Source: Saprospiraceae bacterium
GTDB taxonomy: Bacteria > Bacteroidota > Bacteroidia > Chitinophagales > Saprospiraceae
Direction: 5' to 3'
Assembly: GCA_016715245.1 (NCBI GenBank)
Contig: JADKAS010000034.1
Location: 1 to 34,429 of the forward strand
Length of the DNA: 34,429 nt
The number at the start of each line of letters is the position of its first letter. The stretch's first letter is position 1. This document shows, piece by piece, positions 26,794 through 34,429 of this stretch. Under the pieces are notes generated by a model. That model made no database searches and had not been told where the DNA came from. It saw only the letters and a list, made by a program, of their open reading frames with translations. Both the position numbers and the translations under genes were made by a program.

Positions 26794-28128
26794 ATGAAGT
26801 TAGCGAATATTCACAAACATTATGTTGCTCTATTATTGATAATAGGAGGCTTTCAATCTGCACAAGCACAAACTTGGACTTTGCAACAATGTATTGACAC
26901 CGCACAGGTTCATAACAAAAACCTGCAAATGAGCAGAAACAATATGGCCATTGGTGATCAAAGAGAGAAAGAAGCCAAAGCCAATTTAATCCCAAAAGTC
27001 ACAGCCAATGCGGATTACAAGTATTTTGCAAACCTCCCCTATCAGCTTTTACCAGTGAATGCTTTCAATCCTGCACTACCCGCAGGAGAATTCAGGGCTA
27101 TGCAGTTTGGCGTTCCCCACAACATAAACGCAAACTTGCAACTTTCAATGCCTTTGTATAATCCACAAGTTTATGGAGCCATACAAACTACTAAAATTGC
27201 TTCGGAATTGACAGACTTGCAGTATCAAAAAACGGAGGAGCAAATCTATTTTGAAATTTCCAATTTGTATTACAATGCCCAAATCTTGCATTATCAATTG
27301 GCATTTATTGACAGTAATCTGATTAACGCAGAAAGGCTTCTGAAAAATATGCAATTGCTCAATGAACAATTGCTTGCCAAAGGAACAGATGTTAGCAAGG
27401 TGAAATTGCAAGTATCGCAATTAACCACCCAAAAGGAAACGATCAAAAGCAAATACGAGCAGGTTCTAAATGCGTTGAAATTTGCTATGGGTATTTCCAT
27501 TGAACAAAATCTGCAAATTGAACCAAACATTCAATATCAAAACACAAATGAATACACTCCTGCATCAACCTTAGATATTCGAATAATAAAAACTCAAAAC
27601 CGCTTATTATCAAGTGAACTCAACACACTCAACAAATCAAGGTTTTTGCCTTCGCTAAATCTGGTTGGAATGTATGGAACAACGGGCTTTGGTTATAACG
27701 GTCAACCTGCTTCTTTTCTTGATTTTTATCCGATTGGTTTTGCAGGTATTCAATTGTCTTATCCACTATTTAATGGAACGGTTACGCTTCGAAAAATAAA
27801 TCAGAAAACACTTGAACTCCGAAACAATGAACTTCAATTTGGATTGCTTACCGAGCAAAACAATATGCAAGTAGAAAATGCCAAACTACAAAGAGAGGTC
27901 GCTAAAAAAACGGTAGAAACTACAACCGAACAAATCCAATTGGCACAAACAATCTATGAGCAAACCATTCTTCAACAGAAACAAGGAACGGCAAGTTTAA
28001 CAGATGTTTTGCTTGCAGACAATGCTTTGCGTGAAGCACAACAAACTTATCTATCTGCTGTAATTGATTACCTAAAAGCAGATTTAGAACTAAAAAAACT
28101 CACAGGAAATATTTCAATAATCAAATAA
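26794..28128 (+). CDS. TolC family outer-membrane efflux channel
   Basis: 444 residues, intact. Signal peptide 1-25 (ending SAQAQ), then TWTLQQCIDTAQVHNKNLQM, the usual N-terminal OEP motif. Two homologous halves of coiled-coil helices and beta strands follow; the second contains PSLNLVGMYGTTGFGY, FAGIQLSYPLFNG and a terminal heptad-rich helix (QKQGTASLTDVLLADNALRE). It forms the trimeric outer-membrane duct of a tripartite pump with the adaptor and RND protein encoded next. An operator-like palindrome overlaps its first codons (26799-26818), so it may also be controlled internally. Confidence 0.93.
   Translation: MKLANIHKHYVALLLIIGGFQSAQAQTWTLQQCIDTAQVHNKNLQMSRNNMAIGDQREKEAKANLIPKVTANADYKYFANLPYQLLPVNAFNPALPAGEFRAMQFGVPHNINANLQLSMPLYNPQVYGAIQTTKIASELTDLQYQKTEEQIYFEISNLYYNAQILHYQLAFIDSNLINAERLLKNMQLLNEQLLAKGTDVSKVKLQVSQLTTQKETIKSKYEQVLNALKFAMGISIEQNLQIEPNIQYQNTNEYTPASTLDIRIIKTQNRLLSSELNTLNKSRFLPSLNLVGMYGTTGFGYNGQPASFLDFYPIGFAGIQLSYPLFNGTVTLRKINQKTLELRNNELQFGLLTEQNNMQVENAKLQREVAKKTVETTTEQIQLAQTIYEQTILQQKQGTASLTDVLLADNALREAQQTYLSAVIDYLKADLELKKLTGNISIIK
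26799..26818. promoter_or_regulatory. Putative TetR operator 2, at the channel gene start
   Basis: GTTAGCGAAT|ATTCACAAAC shares the 12-mer GCGAATATTCAC with operator 1 (24590-24609), 16 of 20 positions in total, and is itself 8/10 paired. It covers codons 3-8 of the channel gene. A 12-base match by chance in a window of this size is improbable, but no promoter is visible beside it. Confidence 0.42.
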
Positions 28129-28136
28129 TTATCACA

Positions 28137-29206
28137 ATGAATACAAAATCATCAATCCTAAAAAAAGTGCTATACGTCATCATACCGTTGGCGATAATTG
28201 CCATTGTGGTAATTAAGTTGAAAACAAACAAGGAAATTACGCAGAGTAAAGTGTATCAATACGATAAAGAACAAGCTATAAATGTTCAAGTAGATACATT
28301 GCAACTTGAAAATGTGAATGCAGAATTTTCTTATTCAGGCACATTTGAACCAAACAAGGAAACAAAAATAAGTGCCGAATTACAAGGGAAAATCAACACT
28401 ATTTTAGTTGATGCTGGAAGCGTGGTAAGTAAAGGTCAAACTTTAATTCAATTGGATAATTCATTGCTGAAATTGCAACTGCAAACTATTGAAGTGCAAA
28501 TAGAAGGATTGGAAGCAGATGTAAACCGCTATACCATTTTGGCTAAAGCAGATGCCATTCAAGGTGTTCAATTAGAAAAGCAGAATTAGGTTTGAAATCT
28601 GCAAAAGTTCAGAAAGCAACTTTCTTGGAACAGATAAACAAAACCACAATCAAAGCACCTTTTAACGGAGTTGTTACTGCAAAATTAAGTGAAGAAGGAG
28701 CTTTTGCTGCACCGGGCGTTCCATTACTCCAAATTACGGACATTACAACTTTAAAATTCACCGTAAATGTTCCCGAAAAAGATTTAAGCCAGTTCAAATT
28801 AAATCAAAGCTATTCTCTTTCGGCAGATGCTTATTCTGAAATTTTATTGACTGGAAAAACTACTATGATTGGCAGTAAAGCTAATATGGGCAGTAGTTTT
28901 CCTATTCAGCTTACGGTAAATAACACATCGGACTTGAAAATAAAATCTGGGATGTTTGGTAAAGTTCTACTCAAAAACGAAACGTCTGGAAAGGGAATTA
29001 TCATACCGTCATCTGCCATACAAGGCACAGATAACCAACCACAGGTTTATGTTGTGAAAAATGGCAAAGCCCTTTTGCAAAACATCACTATTTCAAAAAA
29101 GACACAAAACAAAGCAGTTGTTTCAAATGGATTAAATGAAGGTGATGTAATTGTAACGAATGGCTTCATCAATCTTTTTGATGAGGCGAATGTAATTGTT
29201 AAATAA
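28137..29206 (+). pseudogene. RND efflux periplasmic adaptor (HlyD/MFP family), one frameshift
   Basis: About 356 codons in two frames: 28137-28589 and 28592-29206. Residues 10-28 are an N-terminal membrane anchor. The lipoyl half-motif ISAELQGKINTILVDAGSVV (about 78-97), a short coiled coil (LKLQLQTIEVQIEGLEADV), the second half-motif TTIKAPFNGVVTAKLSEEGA and a beta-barrel/membrane-proximal region follow. The break is one missing A near 28577-28582: restoring it gives QLEKAELGLKSAKVQKA across the junction. The rest is well preserved, so the gene is either very recently broken or miscalled. It links the RND pump to the TolC-type channel. Confidence 0.85.
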
Positions 29207-29218
29207 AATCAGCGAAAA

Positions 29219-32200
29219 ATGAATATTACAGAAATATCAATCAAACGTCCTTCGCTGATAATAGTGCTTTTCAGCGTGTTTACTTTATTAGGATTTATCG
29301 GGTATAAAAATTTGAGTTACGAGTTAATGCCAGACTTTAACCAGCCTGTGGTTGTAATTAAAACTGTTTACCCTGGTGCCGAACCAAACGAAGTAGAAAC
29401 ATCTGTTTCACGGAAAATCGAAGATGCTTTATCCAACTTGGAGGTGTAGATTACTTGGTTACAAAATCATTGCCCAATGCTTCTATCATCATAGCCAATC
29501 TAAAATATGGGACAGATTTGGATAAGTCAATGCAAGACGCACAACGCTACATTGACAACATTCGCAAAGATTTGCCACAGGATATTTTAAGTCCTGTAAT
29601 GAGTAAAGTTTCGCCAAATGATTTGCCGATAATGTCTATCAGTGCAACAAGTGATTTGTCTGCCACCGAGTTTTATCAGAAAATGAAAGATGATTATCTG
29701 CCACAAATTCAACAAATAAAAGGTGTAGCAGAGATTACTGTTTTAGGTGGAGAGGAAAGAGAAATACAAGTAAAAAATAAATCAGGACAAACTGAAATTG
29801 TATAAAATTTCAATGGTTCAGGTTGTTGAAGCAATTAATCGTTCTGGCTTAGACTTACCTGCTGGAAAGGTGCAAACCGAAAAGAAAGTAATTCAGTTCG
29901 TTTAACGGGAAAATTCACATCTATTGAGGATATTAAAAATGTCCAAGTCGCTATGCCTGTTTTAGGAAGTCCAGTTTATGTAAAAGACATAGCAGATGTT
30001 ATAGATGGCGTAAAGGAAACAACTTCTATCAGTCGCTACAACGGTAAAAACGGCATTGGCTTAATGTTGAAAAAACAAGGAGATGCAAACGCAGTAGATG
30101 TTTCAAAAGCCGTTCGGGAGAAATTTCAATCTATCGAACAACAAAATGCCAGTTCAGGTGTAAAATTTATTATTGCAGACGATAGCACCGATAACACAAT
30201 TGCAGCAGTAAACCCGTTGTTTTTGACTTGATTTTAGCGGTTCTGTTGTGTCGTAGTGATGCTTTTTTTCTAAGAAGTTTTAGAAATTCATTAATCGTTT
30301 TGGTTGCCATTCCTACATCGTTGGTTACCGCCTTTGCTGTGATGTGGCTTTTGGGATACACCTAAACCTAATGACCTTGCTTGCAATGCTGTTAATCATT
30401 GGTATTTTGGTAGATGATGCTACCGTAGTTTTAGAAAACATTCAAAAGCACTTAGATAAAGGAAAAGACAAACGAACTGCTGCAATGGATGGCAGAATGG
30501 AAATTGGCTTTTGCGGCATTATCCATCACCTTGGTTGATGTTGTGGTTTTCTTGCCTATTCTCTTTCAAGTGTTTGTTGCTGATATGCTCAAACAGTTTT
30601 CGGTTGTGGCAGTAACTTCCACCTTACCAGTTTATTGGTTGGTTTTACATTGACACCTTGGATGGCTTCTCGTATTGGCAAAAAGAAGACTTACAACCTA
30701 CCAATTATTTCAATCGCTTTTTACTATGGTTTGAAATTCAATTAGAAAACTTTAATGAATGGTATGGTCGCAAATTAGAATGGGTATTGAACCACAAATT
30801 AGCTTTACAGGTATCGTTATTGTGCTTTTTGCAAATGACTTTAGGCATTATGAAACAAGGTATTATTGGTAAAGAATTAATTTCAACAGGCGACCAAGGA
30901 AAATTTAGAATGGCATTAGACTGATAAATCTACTTCCATCAACAAAATAACTTAATTGCTCAAAAATTGAAACATACATTATTCAACAACCCGAAGTAGC
31001 AACGGTATTCAGCAACATTGGCGGACCAAGCACTGGGATTAAAGTTTGGGTGGGTTCCAGAAAATAAAACAGAATTTACAATTCAACTAAAATCCAAAAG
31101 GAATTGAATAATTTACCTACCGAAACATTTATGAAAAAACTTGGGAAGAACTAAAGTCAAAATTTCCGAGTATCAATTATTCAATGGCAGCATTGGGATT
31201 AATTTCCACGTTCAGCACTAATCGAAATTACGTTAAGCGGTAGCAATTTGGATTTGGTAATGAAAACAGGTGATGAATTGAAAGCAGTAATAGAAAAATT
31301 CCCGGTGCGGATAATGTTCGCTTATCCGTTGAAGCAGGTAGCCCCGAATACAAAATAATTCCCGACAAGGATAAATGCAACGATTGGGTTTAACAACCGC
31401 TTATGTTGGATTGAACCTAAGAACCGCATTTACAGGAAATGATGATGCGACCTAACCGAAAACGGAACGGAATATCCTGTGATTTGGTTAGATGAATTTA
31501 GCCGACAAAACTTTGAAGATGTTCAACAACTTCAATTATTAACCCAATGGGCTTACCAGTTGAAGTTTCGCAATTCGCAAGCTGAGCAAGACAATTCTCC
31601 TTCCTTATTAGAAAGGAAAGACCGTCAACCAGCAGTTACACTCACATCAGATGCTTTAGGGCAGACCATCAGGAACTGTAGCAGACGACAGTAGCTTATC
31701 TAAAAGAAAATCCTTTGCCAAACGGAATACAAATGACTTGGGGAAGCTACATCAAAAGACAGAATGATAGTTTTGGAGCATTAGGTTCTGTTTTACTCAT
31801 TTCGTTTTTGCTGATTTACCTGATTATGGTAGCACTGTATGACAGTTTTGTTTATCCATTTGTAGTGTTGTTTTCTATCCCAGTTGCAGCAATTGGGGCG
31901 TTTTTCGCATTGAATTTGTCGTTAAGCAATCTGAGTTTATTCGCCTTATTGGGTTTAATTATGCTAATGGGCTTAGTGGTAAAAAACGCTATTCTAATTG
32001 TTGATTTTACCAATCAATTAAAAGCAGAAGGCATACATTTTAAAGAAGCCTTAATCATTGCAGGGAAAGGTCGTATGCGACCAATCCTAATGACAACTCT
32101 TTCAATGGTTGTTGGAATGCTTCCAATCGCAATGGCAACAGGAACAGCAGCAGAATGGAAAAACGGACTTGCTTGGGTAATAATTGGCGGACTTCTATCC

Positions 32201-32251
32201 TCTTTAATTTTGACAGTGTTTTTAGGTGCTTATGGTCTATTATTTAGTTGA
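29219..32251 (+). pseudogene. RND efflux permease (AcrB/HAE1-like), many frameshifts
   Basis: About 1010 codons of an AcrB-like inner-membrane proton/drug antiporter. Recognisable blocks in order: MNITEISIKRPSLIIVLFSV (TM1), NQPVVVIKTVYPGAEPNEVE, the porter segment 29455-29805, 29953-30231, TM4 with the paired Asp of the proton relay (GILVDDATVVLENIQ, about 30398-30442), 30658-30924, and an intact C-terminal 31715-32251 (GLIMLMGLVVKNAILIVDFT, RPILMTTLSMVVGMLPIAMA). Single-base indels separate all blocks. The first is a lost G at 29443-29446 (LEGVDYLV restored) and another a lost A near 29882-29885. Residue conservation between breaks is high and few in-frame nonsense changes appear, which favours recent decay or sequencing error over old pseudogene status. 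The hydrophobe/multidrug branch fits better than the metal branch. Confidence 0.85.
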
Positions 32252-32726
32252 CAAAGAAAGAAAAATTAGCAAAAGAAATTAGCCATCTCACAGGTGTAAG
32301 CACATTTGCAATTCGCACAAGCCAACGCACAAACCAAAAATTGCAAAAGAGCTTTCACCTTTGCCACCCAAAGAAAAATTATTTTTTAAAATCTCCCTTT
32401 CTAAAATTTTTAAAACCGCAACAGCACAGCCGACACTATCTTAACTCGACAACCAAACCCAAAAAGGGACAACGAGCTCCAACCTCGAAGGACAGAAGGC
32501 GGCCTTAAACAACAAGCGTTCGTCGTCCAGCGGACATGCGATGAACGCCAAGTTGAACGGAACCTTCTGTTGCGTGGCCAGTCTTCTGGAGTTCGCGTTG
32601 TTTATGCTGACTCAATTGAGTGTTACTGTGTAGTATTTTTCAGATTTTGGGATTTCACCTTTATTTTTCTTACATATATTGATTGTTTTATATCAATATA
32701 GAACATACCTTCCCCCTACTCCAACA
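32252..32726. other. Intergenic boundary between efflux operon and IS91 element
   Basis: 475 bases. The first 240 are A/C-rich on the plus strand like 24227-24558 and contain no supported gene. A large imperfect palindrome occupies 32506-32604. From about 32610 the DNA is AT-rich up to the transposase stop at 32727. One end of the IS91-family element is expected here but cannot be fixed. Confidence 0.5.
32506..32604. repeat. Ninety-nine-base imperfect palindrome
   Basis: Perfect 8-bp outer arms TAAACAAC (32506-32513) and GTTGTTTA (32597-32604) enclose a hairpin with GCGTTCGTCG (32517-32526) pairing 9/10 with CGATGAACGC (32539-32548). It could be an attC-like site, a subterminal replication-origin hairpin of the IS91 element, or a terminator region of the efflux operon. 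Confidence 0.5.
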
Positions 32727-33851
32727 TCAGCTTGATACATGGTAAGCAGATTTTTCATAAGCAGACGTAAAACTCAGCCGGCGGCCCACGCCTTCCGGAA
32801 AGTTACAGGTGATCATCTGCCCTGTTTGGCAACAAGGGCAGCTTTGCGGTACATTCCTTTAGCACGACTGGCAATGATCTAAACCCTATCCCTGTGAGTT
32901 TGGATTGTAAGTCGGTTAACTTGGTTCGCTTCCATGTTGAGCTCAGAAAACTGTAGTGTTCGATTCTTACGAACTGCTTAGGCAGGATATGCAAAGCAAA
33001 TCTACGTATGAACTCAGAATGGCTTAGAGTCATCGTTTTCTTCTGACCTTCGCCCGATAGTCCTTGTAAGATATCGTCACGGTGTGATCGACGATGGATA
33101 GTATCCGATGATTGGAGATCGTTATTTTATGCGTGTATCGCCCCAGATATTCCAACCACTTGACTTGGGTGACCCAAAAGGTCTTTTAGCATACACTACC
33201 CATTCTTTTGAATAATGCGTTGTAAGTAGATTTCGTCTCAATTACAAGTTCAGATGCCCCTAAGAATAGCAACATACTTTGCCCGATACACCTTTGCTCA
33301 TCGCTTTTGACAGGGAGTGAAATTTGCCATCCGTTTTAGATGGCTTGCATGTCCCTTTGATTTGCTAAAACCACCTGGGATGATAGTGGATATGGGTGAA
33401 GCGACAAATTCCTGAACCTCAAGTGTGCAAAATCGATATCATCCCCGCTTCTGTTGCCTTTGCCCGTAAATGCTTTCTATTAGTCTCCCCAAGCTGACTT
33501 AAACAAAACATCGTAACAATTCTCTGGTTGACGCAGCGCAAGGCCATTTAAGTCATCCGGCAAGGTAAACACCACATGAAAATACTGGAACGGTAAAAGT
33601 TCTGTCTCTCTCGGTTTAATCCATTGTACACGCTTATGACCCGACACTTGGGACAATGTTGATTCCTGCAGCTGTTGTAACTAATCTGAATAGTAACCAC
33701 AACTATTAAAACCATCCACATGAACACCCAAGGCTACCGTCCGACAAACCTTGATAGCCCATGTTGGACTTGCCAACTGTTGAGACACGATGATTTTACT
33801 TTGTACCATGATCGAGCCAGTACGTGCGCCATTTCCGCATCCTGAGCGCAT
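32727..33851 (-). pseudogene. IS91 family HUH transposase, many frameshifts
   Basis: About 370 codons recoverable by moving between frames. N-terminal: CRTVALGVHVDG, then SYNSCRNQHCPKC (zinc-binding Cys) and GHKRVQWIKPRETELLPFQY followed by FHVVFTLPDDLNGLALRQPE. Middle: a damaged HUH region reading THIHYHP near 33375-33400, KEWVVYAKRPFGSP and YLGRYTHKITISNHRILS. C-terminal: MTLSHSEFIRRFALHILPKQ (start of the piece 33033-32803) and CPCCQTGQMITCNFPEGVGR, ending in a TGA at 32727-32729. These are the conserved blocks of Y2/IS91-type transposases, which move DNA by rolling-circle single-strand transfer. No intact frame exists as written. Same strand and order as the recombinase gene upstream, the pairing often seen in Bacteroidota. 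Confidence 0.8.
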
Positions 33852-34429
33852 GCTGCAAACAGCGCATCCAAAGGACTGAAAGGTTTACGACTCCCACCCT
33901 TGCGCAATATGCAGGAAATCAACGCTGTCTCGATGCGCCTAGACCCAGCAATTTTAAGTGTCATGATGTCCATGCCATCTTCCAGCAAGTGAGTGGGCAA
34001 AAGTGAGCCCTTGTCAGGGTATGTACATTAACATGTTTGATGATCGCGCTTTTTTAGATGCTGAACTTACAGCCCATTGGACACCCTTCTGTGAGTACCG
34101 ACTATCGAAGTCACCACCTTTACGGTTTTCCAAAGGCTGACCATTGAATAGCCATTTTCGTCAGGTCGTCCGCACGTCGATGTACCGTTTTAACCCTCGA
34201 ACTGAAGTGCTCACTAAGTGGGACATATCGATCTTTTTACCTTTACCCTGTAAATTACCACAAACCATTTCTTACGGTCAAAATCAATATCTTGTAATCG
34301 CACACTGCGTACTTTTACATCGCAGACCACACCCATAGAGCAAACCGATGAGTATTTTATGCTTCAATAAATCAGGAGTACATAACAAGCGCCACATCTT
34401 CTTTGGATAACACTACCGGAAGTTTATTG
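33852..34429 (-). pseudogene. Tyrosine recombinase next to IS91 transposase (partial, frameshifted)
   Basis: C-terminal catalytic part of a XerC/D-like integrase entering from the right edge. Recoverable blocks: LPVVLSKEDVALVM, PDLLKHKILIGLLYGCGLRC (first catalytic Arg), RLQDIDFDRKKWFVV, GKGKKDRYVPLSEHF, FNGQPLENRKGGDFDSRYSQ, HVNVHTL near the HxLR box and PTHLLEDGMDIMTLK, then a damaged tyrosine segment and FSPLDALFAAC at the end. Several indels separate the blocks, and the HxxR and Tyr regions do not read normally as written. Such integrases commonly lie directly upstream of IS91-type transposases in Bacteroidota; the two genes probably form one mobile unit. The end of the gene near 33850 is approximate. 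Confidence 0.72.

Noticed and set aside
32248..32508. 86-codon plus-strand frame after the RND gene
   Set aside because: Basic low-complexity translation of A/C-rich intergenic DNA, joined to the RND end by its stop; no domain features.

Overview
The window comes from a Bacteroidota chromosome, most likely a Saprospiraceae-type organism. Evidence: secreted proteins end in type IX secretion (T9SS) type A sorting domains with YPNP motifs, promoters match the Bacteroidota pattern (-33 TTG, -7 TAnnTTTG), start codons lack Shine-Dalgarno sequences, and the housekeeping genes (bS21, fused DAHP synthase/chorismate mutase) are of the Bacteroidota type. No rRNA, tRNA or CRISPR array was seen.

Layout. 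1-1724 holds core genes on the minus strand: an epimerase fragment, rpsU with its own promoter and terminator, and DAHP synthase/chorismate mutase. 1830-17329 is a surface-protein island. It contains a broken T9SS protein, a 1053-residue beta-helix protein, a LOG-family protein with a sigma-54-type response regulator, two small plus-strand secreted proteins, and a minus-strand operon of three T9SS genes joined by TAATG stop/start overlaps (M43-like metalloprotease/beta-helix, then two tandem paralogues). 17358-22416 carries a PIF1-like helicase, a truncated DUF1800 pseudogene and an intact secreted protein with a strong terminator. 22557-24600 is accessory DNA: an IS21-type left-end remnant, a HigBA toxin-antitoxin pair and large imperfect palindromes, one of them attC-like. 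24559-32251 is a TetR-controlled RND efflux operon with small accessory genes. 32727-34429 is a damaged IS91-family transposase plus a tyrosine recombinase running off the window.

The most interesting signal is a pair of long poly-G tracts, rare in this AT-rich DNA. They lie about 11 codons into the signal peptides of the two large beta-helix surface proteins. In one (G9) the leader is in frame. In the other (G10) it is out of frame by exactly one base, and G9 would restore a perfect signal peptide. This is what slipped-strand phase variation of T9SS surface proteins would look like. A second notable signal is a pair of matching operator-like palindromes, one on the promoter of the TetR/efflux operon and one at the start of its outer-membrane channel gene.

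Caution: many genes are interrupted by single-base indels, often in homopolymers, and these become dense from about 28.5 kb to the right end. Sequencing or assembly error is a serious alternative to real gene decay and also weakens the exact G-tract lengths. Disrupted loci are given as one entry spanning the whole gene, with the break points described.
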